NCBI RefSeq assembly: GCF_003261235.1
Contig: NZ_CP030085.1
Coordinates: 849,454-913,453, forward strand
DNA: 64,000 nt
Direction of reading: 5' to 3'
Origin: Polynucleobacter paneuropaeus
GTDB lineage: Bacteria; Pseudomonadota; Gammaproteobacteria; Burkholderiales; Burkholderiaceae
In this document: positions 51,337 to 61,102 of the stretch, one piece after another
How the letters are laid out: each line of letters starts with the position of its first letter
Position numbering within the stretch: position 1 is the stretch's first letter
Position numbers and translations under genes: made by a program
The notes under the pieces: generated by a model
What the model was told of the DNA's origin: nothing
What the model saw: the letters and a program-made list of their open reading frames with translations, nothing else
Database searches by the model: none

Positions 51337-52656
51337 TTAGTGCTTGTGTTCACCAATTAGGTGAAGTGAGTCATATTCAGCTTGATTTGCGGCATGTCGG
51401 CGCATGACCATGTACATAATGAGACTTACTACAACGCCAAAGCCAATGATGACGTATTTCACGGGGAAATCAAACCAAATGAGAAGGGCGTAGGTTGCCA
51501 ACATGAATAGCACCGAAATATTCTCATTGAAGTTCTGTACTGCAATTGAGTGACCTGCTGACATGAGAACGTGTCCCCGATGTTGCAATAGGGCATTCAT
51601 TGGTACGACAAAATAGCCAGCCAGCCAGCCCACTAACATCAATAAGAAATAGGCAGGTAGAAGATTAAGATGCAGCTTTAAAGAATAGAAATTCAATAAA
51701 ACAGTGTCGGGCAACATATCAGAGTTATATAGAGCAAGGGTACAAACCACAATACCCATCGCAATGCCATAAGGTAAAACCGTGAGTGATTTGCGTAAAG
51801 GTACGCGCCAAGCGGCCCAGACAGCCCCGCCAGCAACCCCTACGGCTGAGATCGCTTGCAAAATAGCGCCTTGAGATAAGTTCATATGCAAAGAAACTTC
51901 GGCCCACTTAATAACGATAAATTGCAGGGTAGCACCCGCTCCCCAGAAGAGAGTGGTGACTGCCAGAGAAATTTGCCCCAAACGATCATTCCAAAGGGTC
52001 AAAAAGCAGTGCGCAAAATCCTTAATGAGCTCGATAGGATTTGTTTTTTGCGCAAGATAGCGCGCTCCCGTATCTGGAATGCGTAAATTAATCAGCGCTG
52101 CAACCATATAGATAAACATCGTAATGAGGATTGCTGACTCAGCGGGTGTATCAATACCTGTATCGATCACGGGCATATCAAAGCTCAGGAGGGATCCTGA
52201 TACAGCACTGCTAATCAGAATGCCGCCCAAAACGGTTCCTAAAATGATGGAGCTTACCGTAAGGCCTTCAATCCAGCCATTTGCTGCAACTAACTTTTCC
52301 GGTGGTAACAGCTCAGTTAATATTCCATATTTAGCTGGTGAATAGGCTGCTGCTCCTAAACCGACAATGGCATAGGAAAGTAGGGGGTGGGCACCAAAGA
52401 GCATGAAAATACAGCCGACAAATTTAATCGAGTTGGTGATGAACATTACATTACCCTTGGGTCTGGAGTCAGCAAAGGCTCCCACAAAAGCCGCTAGCAA
52501 AACATAGGACAATACAAAGAATAATTTGAGTAAAGGGGTCATCCAGGCCGGAGCTTGGAGCTGGACCAGGAGGGCAATTGCTGCAATCAGCAATGCGTTA
52601 TCGGCGAGCGACGAAAAAAATTGCGCCGCCATAATGGTGTAAAAACTACGGTTCAT
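51337..52656 (-). CDS. lplT: Lysophospholipid transporter LplT
   Basis: MFS-type flippase that brings lysophospholipids to the inner leaflet for reacylation. 439 residues with about 12 membrane segments; the LplT start MNRSFYTIMAAQFFSSLADN and AAAYSPAKYGILTELLPPEKLVAANG are highly characteristic. It is somewhat longer than E. coli LplT (397). The acyltransferase partner aas is not next to it. Divergent from alr. Confidence 0.9.
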   Translation of the reverse strand: MNRSFYTIMAAQFFSSLADNALLIAAIALLVQLQAPAWMTPLLKLFFVLSYVLLAAFVGAFADSRPKGNVMFITNSIKFVGCIFMLFGAHPLLSYAIVGLGAAAYSPAKYGILTELLPPEKLVAANGWIEGLTVSSIILGTVLGGILISSAVSGSLLSFDMPVIDTGIDTPAESAILITMFIYMVAALINLRIPDTGARYLAQKTNPIELIKDFAHCFLTLWNDRLGQISLAVTTLFWGAGATLQFIVIKWAEVSLHMNLSQGAILQAISAVGVAGGAVWAAWRVPLRKSLTVLPYGIAMGIVVCTLALYNSDMLPDTVLLNFYSLKLHLNLLPAYFLLMLVGWLAGYFVVPMNALLQHRGHVLMSAGHSIAVQNFNENISVLFMLATYALLIWFDFPVKYVIIGFGVVVSLIMYMVMRRHAANQAEYDSLHLIGEHKH

Positions 52657-52707
52657 TCGTACAATCTAGTCATTGCTGCAATTAAAACACGAAAGGGGCT
52701 TTTTTAT

Positions 52708-53832
52708 ATGGGCAGTTCGGCGAATAGCCTGATGACCAGACCGATTTTGGCCGCTATTGATACAGCTGCATTTGAGCATAATTTAGCCAAAATTAGGGGC
52801 TTAGCCCCAGAGTCTAAGATTTGGTGCGTTATTAAGGCTAGGGCATATGGCCATGGCTTAGAGGCTGCCCTTAAGGGTCTTGGTTCAACAGATGGCTTTG
52901 CGGTTCTCGATATTGAGGATGCTGGCTGGCTCAGAGATCATGGTTGGCAAGGTCGAATTCTCCTTCTTGAGGGTTTATTTCATGAGAATGAGCTCAGTCT
53001 TGCTCATCAGCTGGCTTGTGATGTAGTGATTCATTGTGAAAACCAAGTTCGCTGGCTGGAGGCTTTTGATGCTCTGCCGCACTCCAGATTGAATGTGTTT
53101 CTGAAAATGAATAGTGGCATGAACCGTCTTGGCTTTAAGCCCGATGCATACAGAACGGCTTTTCATCGCCTTCATGCTGCTGGTTATCACATGCATCATA
53201 TGACCCATTTTGCTAACGCTGATCAACTCGATCGCTCTCCAACAGTAGATGAGCAATTGGAATGCTTCAATGCGGGGATTGATGGTTTGCCGGGGGCAAC
53301 TTCATTCGGTAATTCGGCGACGATTCTTTGGCATCGGAACACATTGGGTGATTGGGTTAGACCAGGCGTGATTTTGTATGGCGCTTCACCAACGGGAAGA
53401 TATTCTGATATTGAGCACGGCGGTTTAAACCCTGTAATGTCACTGACAAGTGAAATTATTGATACTCAAGAGTTAGCGGTCGGAGAACGAGTAGGGTATG
53501 GCGGAGTATATGAAGCCAGCGAGCCAATGAGGATTGGCATTGTTGCATGCGGTTACGCTGACGGTTACCCAAGACATGCTAAAGAAGGCACTCCGGTGTG
53601 GGTCTCAGATCCATCGATGAAGAATGGCGGAGTCATTTGTCCGATTGTGGGTCGGGTCTCGATGGATATGTTAACCATTGATTTGCGCGGAGCGCCTAAA
53701 GCAAATTTAGGCACTGGTGTGGAATTATGGGGTGCACATGTTCCGGTTGATGAGGTTGCTTACCAGAGTGGCACCATAGGCTACGAGCTCATCTGTGCTG
53801 TAGCCCCCCGAGTTCCTGTCAAGATTATTTAA
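52708..53832 (+). CDS. alr: Alanine racemase
   Basis: PLP enzyme making D-alanine for peptidoglycan. PLP Lys in WCVIKARAYGHGLEAA; second catalytic Tyr in RVGYGGVYEASEP and the conserved IVACGYADGYPRHAKEG. The frame is open from 52555, but the true start is ATG at 52708 (MGSSANSLMTRPILAAIDT) or 52732 (MTRPIL); the first has AAAGGGG 9 bases upstream. 374 residues from 52708. The 3' end overlaps bamD by 8 bases. Confidence 0.94.
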   Translation: MGSSANSLMTRPILAAIDTAAFEHNLAKIRGLAPESKIWCVIKARAYGHGLEAALKGLGSTDGFAVLDIEDAGWLRDHGWQGRILLLEGLFHENELSLAHQLACDVVIHCENQVRWLEAFDALPHSRLNVFLKMNSGMNRLGFKPDAYRTAFHRLHAAGYHMHHMTHFANADQLDRSPTVDEQLECFNAGIDGLPGATSFGNSATILWHRNTLGDWVRPGVILYGASPTGRYSDIEHGGLNPVMSLTSEIIDTQELAVGERVGYGGVYEASEPMRIGIVACGYADGYPRHAKEGTPVWVSDPSMKNGGVICPIVGRVSMDMLTIDLRGAPKANLGTGVELWGAHVPVDEVAYQSGTIGYELICAVAPRVPVKII

Positions 53833-54727
53833 TTTGACCGTCGTTCTCTTTGATCCAGAACTGCCACCATTTCTTCTCTTTTTTGATACGCTGACCCGTA
53901 ATCAGCATCTGACTATCAGGGAAGTTTAATTTAAAGACGCGCTCAGCATCAGAACTTAAATCTGGCATATCTAGCTTGTTGTAAGACTTAATGAGGATGT
54001 AAAGCGCTTCTTCAACAGCGGGTGCGCGATCATAGTCACGAATTACCAATTGGGCCCGATTAGCAGCAGCCAAGTAAGCGCCGCGTTGATAGTAATAACG
54101 AGCCACAATGACATCAGCTTCTGCAAGGGAGTTCACGATGTAACGCATCCGATCGATTGAGTCGGGTGCATATTTACTATCGGGAAAGCGCGTGACCACC
54201 ATCTTGAAAGATTCAAATGCCTCTTTGGCCGCTTTTGGATCCCGTTCACTGAGATCTTGACCTGTGAATTTACCCAGCCAACCTAAATCATCATTAAAGG
54301 TGATGAGGCCTTTAAGGTAATAGGCGTAATCTAAATTGGGGCTGCCTTGATATAGCTTAATGAAGCGATCAATTGCCACTAATGCCTGGGCTTGTTCCTG
54401 TGCTTTCCAGTAGCAATAAGCAGCATTAATTTGAGCTTGTTGTGAGTAGGGGCCGAATGGGAAGCGTGCCTCAAGTTTGTCAAAATATTTGCCGCATTTT
54501 GCGAAATCAGCATCCTTGAGTTTGTCTGTAGCTTCAGAGTACAGGCGGGATTCAGACCAAATATCCGCATCATCTTTCTGACCATCACTACCAGCACAAG
54601 CGCCCAGCAATACACTTGCAGTGGAAATCAGCATCAGCGCGATTGCCCGACGCCCTTGCTTCAGTGAAACAATTTTCTGGATAGCAGCGGCAAGCCTTAA
54701 ACTGGCGTCTGAAAATACGTCGGACAT
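53825..54727 (-). CDS. bamD: Outer membrane assembly lipoprotein BamD
   Basis: Essential TPR lipoprotein of the BAM complex. Lipobox LLGAC and five TPR-like pairs follow, with IDRFIKLYQGSPNLDYAYYLKG and AFESFKMVVTRFPDSKYAPD typical of BamD/ComL. The start at 54727 (MSDVFSDASLRL) leaves a long N-terminal stretch of 24 residues before the hydrophobic core, unusual for a lipoprotein signal; 54754 is also in frame. Divergent from rluD with only 20 bases between start codons. bamC is at 0.5 kb of this window. Confidence 0.92.
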   Translation of the reverse strand: MSDVFSDASLRLAAAIQKIVSLKQGRRAIALMLISTASVLLGACAGSDGQKDDADIWSESRLYSEATDKLKDADFAKCGKYFDKLEARFPFGPYSQQAQINAAYCYWKAQEQAQALVAIDRFIKLYQGSPNLDYAYYLKGLITFNDDLGWLGKFTGQDLSERDPKAAKEAFESFKMVVTRFPDSKYAPDSIDRMRYIVNSLAEADVIVARYYYQRGAYLAAANRAQLVIRDYDRAPAVEEALYILIKSYNKLDMPDLSSDAERVFKLNFPDSQMLITGQRIKKEKKWWQFWIKENDGQIK

Positions 54728-54747
54728 GATAAAAAGGCCTTTTAAGC

Positions 54748-55782
54748 GTGGCATTGCCGGAAACTCCAGAATCGAATCCCATTGATTATATCGATGAAGA
54801 GGATTTCATTGCCCTAGAAATCCCCATGGATGGAGGTGGCGAACGGCTGGATAAGGCTTTGGCGACTTTATTGCCTGAATATTCTCGAAATCGACTGAAG
54901 TCTTGGGTCGAGGCTGGGGCAGTTACGGTCGATGGGAAGGTAACTAAGGCTCGATTTATGCTGCGCGGTGGCGAGAGTATTAAGGTTTTTCCACAAGAAA
55001 TGCCCGAGCAATTTGCCTTTAGCCCAGAGGAAATTCCGCTCGATGTGGTTTATGAAGACAACAGCATCATTGTGATCAATAAGCCGGTCGGCTTAGTTGT
55101 TCATCCTGCAGCTGGAAATTGGAGCGGCACGTTACTCAACGCCTTACTCTTTTATTACCCAGAACTAAAAAACCTCCCAAGGGCAGGTATTGTTCATCGG
55201 CTAGATAAGGATACCTCTGGTCTGATGGTGGTGGCTCGAACTGCAGAAGCGCAAACTGCCTTGGTTCGCCAACTTCAAGATAGAACTGTAAGCCGTCGCT
55301 ATCTAGCCTGGGTGTGGGGCAGCACACCTAGCCAGGGCAAGGTTCTAGCAACGGTAGGTCGCGATCAACGCGATCGACTCAAAATGGCAGCCGGTGTTAC
55401 TCAAGGAAAACCTGCGGCAACTCAGTATCGTCGCTTAGCCCAAGGACATTTTCAAGAGCAAGCGATTTCATTATTGGAGTGTCGCTTGGAGACTGGTCGG
55501 ACCCATCAAATTCGGGTACATCTTGAATCTTTAGGCTTTCCATTAATTGGGGATCCCGTCTATCGCAAAAAAATTCCGGGTATTGCTAAGACTATTGGTT
55601 TTGAAAGACAAGCGCTCCATGCTTTTGCTTTGGGCTTAGCGCATCCTGGAACACACCAAGCAATGGCTTGGTTTCAGTTGCCACCAGCCGATTTAATGAC
55701 TTTGCAGGAAAAGCTCAATCTGAGCGAGACTGACTTGCCAAATGCCTCAGCCACGATTTACTCGATCAGTAATCGGAATTAA
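54748..55782 (+). CDS. rluD: 23S rRNA pseudouridine(1911/1915/1917) synthase RluD
   Basis: Modifies helix 69 of 23S rRNA. An S4 domain (about 22-80: ERLDKALATLLPEYSRNRLKSWVEAG quoted in part) is followed by the RluA-type catalytic motif AGIVHRLDKDTSGLMVVART with the catalytic Asp, and GRTHQIRVHLESLGFPLIGDP near the end. GTG start at 54748. 344 residues. TAATG overlap with pgeF and 20 bases from bamD, conserved neighbours in proteobacteria. Confidence 0.95.
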   Translation: MALPETPESNPIDYIDEEDFIALEIPMDGGGERLDKALATLLPEYSRNRLKSWVEAGAVTVDGKVTKARFMLRGGESIKVFPQEMPEQFAFSPEEIPLDVVYEDNSIIVINKPVGLVVHPAAGNWSGTLLNALLFYYPELKNLPRAGIVHRLDKDTSGLMVVARTAEAQTALVRQLQDRTVSRRYLAWVWGSTPSQGKVLATVGRDQRDRLKMAAGVTQGKPAATQYRRLAQGHFQEQAISLLECRLETGRTHQIRVHLESLGFPLIGDPVYRKKIPGIAKTIGFERQALHAFALGLAHPGTHQAMAWFQLPPADLMTLQEKLNLSETDLPNASATIYSISNRN

Positions 55783-56543
55783 TGAATTTCATTTCAGCGG
55801 ATTGGCCAGCCCCTAATAGCGTTCACACCTTAGTTACATTAAGGACTAATGGAAATAGTGTCGGTCCATATTCCTCATTAAATTTAGGCGATCATGTTGG
55901 TGATGACCCAAATGCAGTCTTACTGAATCGTCAAGCATTGCAGCCATTCCTCCCCAGCGAGCCGATTTGGATGCGACAAGTTCATGGGACATCTGTAAGC
56001 AGTACTCACTTCAGAATCAAGGGATCTGCACAGTTGCCCGAGGCGGATGCAGCAATAACGGATCGACCTAATGAAGTGCTTGCTGTATTAACTGCAGACT
56101 GTATGCCAATATTTTTTTGTAGTGTAGATGGTAAGCACGTTGGGGTAGCGCATGCAGGTTGGCGGGGCCTTTGTGCTGGTATTTTGCAAAATACTCTGGA
56201 TACCTTAGTGAGGCAGTCAGGGGGGTTGTCGCCTTCAGCCTTTATGGCCTGGCTGGGACCTACGATTGGCCCAAACCATTTTGAGGTTGGTGTAGACGTG
56301 ATGGAGGCTTTTGCAAAGCAAGGCTTTCAGATTGGTCCAGATAGCTTTATCCCGATACCGTCTAAACCAAATAAGTATTTAGCCAATCTTGCGGTATTGG
56401 CCCGTCAAGCCCTACAAAAAACCGGTATTGAGCGAATTTATGGCGGTGATCTATGCACTTATAGCGATCCAATTAGTTTCTTTTCACACCGCCGAGATGG
56501 GGTTTCGGGTCGCTTTGCATCCCTAATTTGGATCCAGCCCTGA
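55782..56543 (+). CDS. pgeF: Peptidoglycan editing factor PgeF (laccase domain)
   Basis: 253 residues of the DUF152/multicopper-like family. Conserved Cys/His set: QVHGTSV, LTADCMPIFFCSVDGKHVGVAHAGWRGL and GPTIGPNHFEVG. Family knowledge: PgeF removes wrong L-Ser-containing peptidoglycan precursors, and members were earlier called YfiH or polyphenol oxidase. Starts in a TAATG overlap with rluD, the usual neighbour. Confidence 0.93.
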   Translation: MNFISADWPAPNSVHTLVTLRTNGNSVGPYSSLNLGDHVGDDPNAVLLNRQALQPFLPSEPIWMRQVHGTSVSSTHFRIKGSAQLPEADAAITDRPNEVLAVLTADCMPIFFCSVDGKHVGVAHAGWRGLCAGILQNTLDTLVRQSGGLSPSAFMAWLGPTIGPNHFEVGVDVMEAFAKQGFQIGPDSFIPIPSKPNKYLANLAVLARQALQKTGIERIYGGDLCTYSDPISFFSHRRDGVSGRFASLIWIQP

Positions 56544-56630
56544 CTCAAAATAGACCCTAAGGCTAGGGTTAGTGCGTATAACCCTTCTGCGTTGATAGCA
56601 GGAGAATGTTTTCATTAATAAGAGATCACT

Positions 56631-58262
56631 ATGTTTTCTGGAATGAATCAAACTACATCGCCGGCATTGGCACCTCATCATATGGCCCTCATTCCACCTG
56701 AGCGCTTAGCGGAAATTCAGAAACAATATTTTGAGGAGTTGGCGCACCTGGCGACCAATCCTAATGCAATTGAAATTAAAGATCGACGCTTTGCAGGACA
56801 AGCATGGCATTCTGCTTGGAGTAAAACAATTGCCGCGAGTTATTTGCTGAACTCAAAACATTTATTGGCATTGGCGCATGCCGTTGATACTGACGATAAG
56901 TCAAAACATCGCATTGTGTTTGCAACTGAACAAATGATCGATGCTATGTCACCAGCCAATTTCATAGCGACCAATCCTGAGGTCCTTGAGAACATCATTA
57001 GTTCGCAGGGGCAATCCATTCAAAATGGCATCAGCAACTTATTAGGTGATTTAAAAAAAGGAAAAGTTTCTCAGACGGATGAAACTGCTTTTGAAATCGG
57101 TAAGAACCTAGCAACCACCGAAGGGGCAGTTGTATTTCGCAATGATTTGTTTGAATTGATTCAATACACGCCATTGACGGAGACAGTTTATGAGCGACCG
57201 CTCTTGATGGTCCCGCCGTGTATTAATAAGTACTATATTCTGGATTTGCAACCCGATAATTCAGTGGTTCGTTATTTGGTCGAGCAGGGTCACACGATTT
57301 TCTTGGTGTCCTGGAAAAATCCCGATGACTCTATGAGTCAAGTCACTTGGGATGATTACGTTGGCAAGGGAGTGATTCAGGCTATCGAGGTCGCCAAAGA
57401 CATTGGTGGTACTGAGCAAATTAATGTCTTGGGATTTTGCGTAGGCGGCACCCTCACTGCTTCAGCCCTCGCCGTTCTTGCGGCCCGCAAAAAGAAGCTG
57501 ATTACAAGCCTAACACTGCTTACAACTTTATTGGACTTCAGTGACACCGGAATTCTGGATATTTTTGTAGACGAGGGTAGTGTCAAATTACGAGAGAGCA
57601 CGATTGGTGGAGAGTCTGGAAACTTTGGCATGATGTCGGGCTTAGAGCTTGGAAATACCTTCTCCTTCCTGCGTCCCAACGATTTGGTCTGGAACTACGT
57701 TGTCGAAAACTATCTAAAAGGTAAATCACCACCGCCATTCGATTTGCTCTACTGGAATGGAGACTCAACTAATTTACCAGGGGCAATGTATTGCTGGTAC
57801 TTGCGTCACACCTATCTTCAGAATGAGCTGATTAAGCCCAACAAGCTCACTATTTGTGGAGAGAAGATTGATCTGGGTAAGATTGATTGTCCAGCCTACA
57901 TTTACGCTTCGCACGATGATCACATCGTTCCCTGGAAATCAGCTTATGAATCTACCCATCTACTTAAAGGCAAAAATCGTTTTGTCCTAGGTGCGTCTGG
58001 ACATATTGCGGGCGTCATTAATCCACCAAGCAAAAATAAGCGTCACTACTTTGTTAACGAGAAGTTAGTTAAAACAGCCGATGACTGGTTCAAGGCTGCG
58101 AAAGATGAACGCGGAAGCTGGTGGCCCGATTACATCAATTGGTTAGCGCCTTTTGGTGGTGAGAAAAAAGTAGCCTCAAAAATTCTTGGCAATAAAAATT
58201 ACCCGAAATTAATCGCTGCGCCAGGAAAGTACGTCAAAGAAAAGATTTCAGAACAGAAATAA
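56631..58262 (+). CDS. phaC: Class I poly(R)-hydroxyalkanoate synthase
   Basis: Polymerises (R)-3-hydroxyacyl-CoA to storage polyester on granules. Lipase-like box GFCVGGTLTASALA with catalytic Cys, Asp in YASHDDHIVPW and His in GASGHIAGVINPPSK; the N-terminal region carries PLLMVPPCINKYYILDLQPD. 543 residues, slightly shorter than the Cupriavidus enzyme (589). Start ATG at 56631 (MFSGMNQ) with AGAG upstream; 56643 is possible. Followed by phaB in 19 bases. Confidence 0.96.
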   Translation: MFSGMNQTTSPALAPHHMALIPPERLAEIQKQYFEELAHLATNPNAIEIKDRRFAGQAWHSAWSKTIAASYLLNSKHLLALAHAVDTDDKSKHRIVFATEQMIDAMSPANFIATNPEVLENIISSQGQSIQNGISNLLGDLKKGKVSQTDETAFEIGKNLATTEGAVVFRNDLFELIQYTPLTETVYERPLLMVPPCINKYYILDLQPDNSVVRYLVEQGHTIFLVSWKNPDDSMSQVTWDDYVGKGVIQAIEVAKDIGGTEQINVLGFCVGGTLTASALAVLAARKKKLITSLTLLTTLLDFSDTGILDIFVDEGSVKLRESTIGGESGNFGMMSGLELGNTFSFLRPNDLVWNYVVENYLKGKSPPPFDLLYWNGDSTNLPGAMYCWYLRHTYLQNELIKPNKLTICGEKIDLGKIDCPAYIYASHDDHIVPWKSAYESTHLLKGKNRFVLGASGHIAGVINPPSKNKRHYFVNEKLVKTADDWFKAAKDERGSWWPDYINWLAPFGGEKKVASKILGNKNYPKLIAAPGKYVKEKISEQK

Positions 58263-58281
58263 AAAACACAGGGAGAAAACA

Positions 58282-59022
58282 ATGTCACAAAAAGTTGCCT
58301 ACGTTACAGGTGGAATGGGCGGAATTGGTACCGCAATTTGCCAGAGAATGGCTAAAGATGGCTTTAAGGTTATTGCGGGTTGCGGCCCAAACTCGCCTCG
58401 TAAAGATCGCTGGATTGGCGAACAAAAGGCTTTAGGATTCGATTTCATCGCATCCGAAGGAAATGTATCTGACTGGGATAGCACCGTCGCCGCCTTCGAT
58501 AAGGTGAAGGCTGAAGTTGGTCGTGTTGATGTACTTGTCAACAATGCCGGCATTACCCGTGATGGGGTATTCCGTAAGATGACGCCCGATGCATGGAAGG
58601 CAGTGATCGATACCAACCTCAATTCTTTGTTTAATGTCACCAAGCAAGTTATCGATGGCATGTGCGATAAAAATTGGGGTCGAATTATCAATATCTCTTC
58701 TGTCAACGGACAAAAGGGTCAGTTTGGCCAATGTAACTACTCAACTGCTAAAGCAGGTTTGCATGGTTTCACAATGGCCTTAGCGCAAGAAGTTGCAACC
58801 AAAGGCGTTACCGTGAACACAGTTTCTCCTGGTTATGTTGGTACAGATATGGTCAAGGCCATCCGTGAGGATGTTCTCGAAAAAATCGTCGCCGGCATTC
58901 CAGTAAAACGTTTGGGTACCCCAGATGAAATCGCGTCTATTTGCTGCTGGATTGCTTCTGGCGATAGCGGCTACGCTACTGGGGCAGACTTTTCCCTCAA
59001 TGGTGGTATTCATACTGGTTAA
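58282..59022 (+). CDS. phaB: Acetoacetyl-CoA reductase
   Basis: NADPH-dependent short-chain dehydrogenase that gives (R)-3-hydroxybutyryl-CoA. Rossmann Gly motif TGGMGGIGTAICQ, NNAGITRDGVFRKM, catalytic Ser in INISSVNGQKGQFGQCNYS and Tyr/Lys in NYSTAKAGLHGF. 246 residues match PhaB. A GGGAGA site precedes the ATG. Substrate supply for PhaC. Confidence 0.96.
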   Translation: MSQKVAYVTGGMGGIGTAICQRMAKDGFKVIAGCGPNSPRKDRWIGEQKALGFDFIASEGNVSDWDSTVAAFDKVKAEVGRVDVLVNNAGITRDGVFRKMTPDAWKAVIDTNLNSLFNVTKQVIDGMCDKNWGRIINISSVNGQKGQFGQCNYSTAKAGLHGFTMALAQEVATKGVTVNTVSPGYVGTDMVKAIREDVLEKIVAGIPVKRLGTPDEIASICCWIASGDSGYATGADFSLNGGIHTG

Positions 59023-59057
59023 GCGAAACTGCTGGCTCTTTACCCTAATCCAAACTA

Positions 59058-59086
59058 GGGCTACACTAGCCCCTTATTGCATTGCA
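59058..59086. promoter_or_regulatory. Hairpin and TTGCA repeat upstream of phaR
   Basis: GGGCTA-CAC-TAGCCC (59058-59072) is followed by TTGCATTGCA (59077-59086), a TTGCA direct repeat 30 bases before the phaR start. PhaR-type repressors are known to bind TGC-rich sites and to autoregulate; the link here is inference. Confidence 0.35.
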
Positions 59087-59115
59087 GTAAAGACCCAGCA
59101 GACCTAGGAATATTT

Positions 59116-59673
59116 ATGGCTACCCGCGCAAAACGAGTTGGTGAAGAGCGACTAATTAAGAAGTATCCGAATCGTCGTCTTTACGATACTCAGACCAGCA
59201 CCTATGTGACCTTGAGTGATATCAAAGGTCTAGTAATGGCCAATGAAGTCTTCAAGGTGCTCGATGCTAAAACAGACGAAGATCTGACGCGTAATATTCT
59301 GCTGCAGATCATTCTTGAGGAAGAGGCGGGTGGCGCACCTGTTTTTTCAAGTCAAATGCTGTCTCAAATCATTCGTTTCTATGGCAACTCAATGCAAGGT
59401 CTGATGGGCAATTATCTTGAGAAGACAATGCAATCCTTTGTTGATATTCATAATAAGGTCAGCGATCAATCTAAAGGCATGGGCTCTACTGGCCCTGATG
59501 CATGGTCTCAGCTTCTGAGTCTACAAAACCCACTGATGCAAAATTTAATGGGTACCTATATGGATCAAAGCAAAGATTTATTCGTCAAGATGCAAGAGCA
59601 GATGCAGGGATCTCAAGGTCTGTTCAATAACTTCCCCTTCACACCGCCAGCTAAGTCAGCAGAAAAAGAATAA
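59116..59673 (+). CDS. phaR: Polyhydroxyalkanoate synthesis repressor PhaR
   Basis: Binds nascent PHA and DNA to control phasin and phaR genes. N-terminal DNA-binding domain: LIKKYPNRRLYDTQTSTYVTLSDI; PHB accumulation domain from about 70 (EEAGGAPVFSSQMLSQIIRFYGNSMQ quoted in part). The frame is open to 59077, but ATG at 59116 with AGGA upstream is the usual MATRAKRVGEERLIKKYPNRR-like start. 185 residues. phaP (phasin) is not in the window. Confidence 0.94.
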   Translation: MATRAKRVGEERLIKKYPNRRLYDTQTSTYVTLSDIKGLVMANEVFKVLDAKTDEDLTRNILLQIILEEEAGGAPVFSSQMLSQIIRFYGNSMQGLMGNYLEKTMQSFVDIHNKVSDQSKGMGSTGPDAWSQLLSLQNPLMQNLMGTYMDQSKDLFVKMQEQMQGSQGLFNNFPFTPPAKSAEKE

Positions 59674-59674
59674 C

Positions 59675-61033
59675 GTGGCTGGAAAAGTTGGCTTTGTATC
59701 CTTAGGCTGCCCTAAGGCCTTAGTAGATTCTGAACTCATCCTCACACAACTTAGTGCCGAAGGATATGAGACTGCGAAAGATTACTCCGGTGCGGATCTG
59801 GTTGTTGTTAATACCTGTGGCTTTATCGACTCTGCCGTAGAGGAGAGTTTGAACGCGATTGGCGAGGCCCTCGCTGAAAATGGCAAGGTGATTGTGACGG
59901 GTTGCCTTGGTGCTCGCAAGAATGCTGATGGTTCAGACTTGATTCAAAGCATCCACCCGAAGGTCCTTGCAGTTAGTGGCCCGCACGCTACTGATGAAGT
60001 AATGCAGGCTATCCATCAACATTTGCCTAAGCCGCACGATCCTTTTACCGATCTCTTGCCACCGATCGGGGTCAAACTGACGCCCAAGCATTATGCCTAT
60101 CTGAAGATCTCTGAGGGCTGCAATCATCGCTGTACCTTTTGCATCATTCCTAGCATGCGCGGAGATTTAGTTTCAAGACCGATTGGTGAGGTATTGCTTG
60201 AAGCAGAAAGACTATTTGAGTCAGGCGTAAAAGAATTACTCGTTGTTTCTCAAGACACTAGTGCCTATGGCGTCGATATTCAATACCGCACGGGTTTTTG
60301 GGATGGCAAGCCAGTCAAAACCCGCATGTTTGATTTAGTCAATGCCTTGAATTCCATTGCGCGCAAACATCAAGCTTGGGTCAGGCTGCATTATGTTTAT
60401 CCCTATCCCCATGTGGACGAGATCTTGCCTCTCATGGCACAGTTTTCAGAACATGGCTATGGCGTTCTGCCTTATCTCGATATTCCCTTGCAGCACGCTC
60501 ACCCCGATGTACTTAAACGGATGAAGCGACCCGCTAGCGGCGAGAAAAATCTTGAGCGAATTCAGGCTTGGAGAAAAGCTTGTCCAGATCTCGTGATTCG
60601 GAGCACTTTTATCGCTGGTTTCCCTGGTGAAACTGAAGAAGAGTTTCAATACCTGTTGGATTTCTTGGATGAAGCCCAAATTGATCGCGCTGGATGTTTT
60701 GCATACTCACCAGTAGCAGGTGCCACTGCTAATGAGTTGGCTAATCCTGTTCCAGAGACAATTCGGAATGAACGGCAGGCCCGATTTATGGAAAAAGCTG
60801 AAGAAATCTCGATTCGGCGCCTACGTAAAAAAGTGGGTAAGCGGACCCAGATCTTGATTGACCGGGTTGATGAGGCGGGCGGGATTGGTCGAACCGCTGG
60901 CGATGCCCCTGAAATTGATGGTCTGGTGCGGGTTTTGCCACCTAATAAGCTCTCTAAACGCTATCGGGCCGGTGAGTTTGTCCGAGGCATGATAATCGAG
61001 GCACAAGGGCATGACCTAATAGCCGAGACTTGA
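59675..61033 (+). CDS. rimO: Ribosomal protein S12 methylthiotransferase RimO
   Basis: Radical SAM enzyme that adds a methylthio group to the conserved Asp of ribosomal protein S12. UPF0004 domain with Cys in LGCPKALVDSE, VNTCGFIDSA and GCLGARKN; radical SAM motif CNHRCTFCIIP; C-terminal TRAM domain (QILIDRVDEAGGIGRTAGDAPEIDG quoted in part). GTG start at 59675, one base after the phaR stop. 452 residues, normal. Confidence 0.96.
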   Translation: MAGKVGFVSLGCPKALVDSELILTQLSAEGYETAKDYSGADLVVVNTCGFIDSAVEESLNAIGEALAENGKVIVTGCLGARKNADGSDLIQSIHPKVLAVSGPHATDEVMQAIHQHLPKPHDPFTDLLPPIGVKLTPKHYAYLKISEGCNHRCTFCIIPSMRGDLVSRPIGEVLLEAERLFESGVKELLVVSQDTSAYGVDIQYRTGFWDGKPVKTRMFDLVNALNSIARKHQAWVRLHYVYPYPHVDEILPLMAQFSEHGYGVLPYLDIPLQHAHPDVLKRMKRPASGEKNLERIQAWRKACPDLVIRSTFIAGFPGETEEEFQYLLDFLDEAQIDRAGCFAYSPVAGATANELANPVPETIRNERQARFMEKAEEISIRRLRKKVGKRTQILIDRVDEAGGIGRTAGDAPEIDGLVRVLPPNKLSKRYRAGEFVRGMIIEAQGHDLIAET

Positions 61034-61102
61034 CTAAGTCAATCAAAATAGGATTTTTGCTGATAAATGAGGCCTCGAGCGAGGTAAAAAGAAGGGGATT
61101 AT

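Noticed and set aside
58299..58706. 135-residue ORF antisense to phaB
   Set aside because: Shadow of a strongly conserved dehydrogenase gene; no recognised motif.
61030..61042. TTGACT-A-AGTCAA palindrome at the rimO stop
   Set aside because: Short, overlaps a stop codon, and no matching -10 or second copy was seen.
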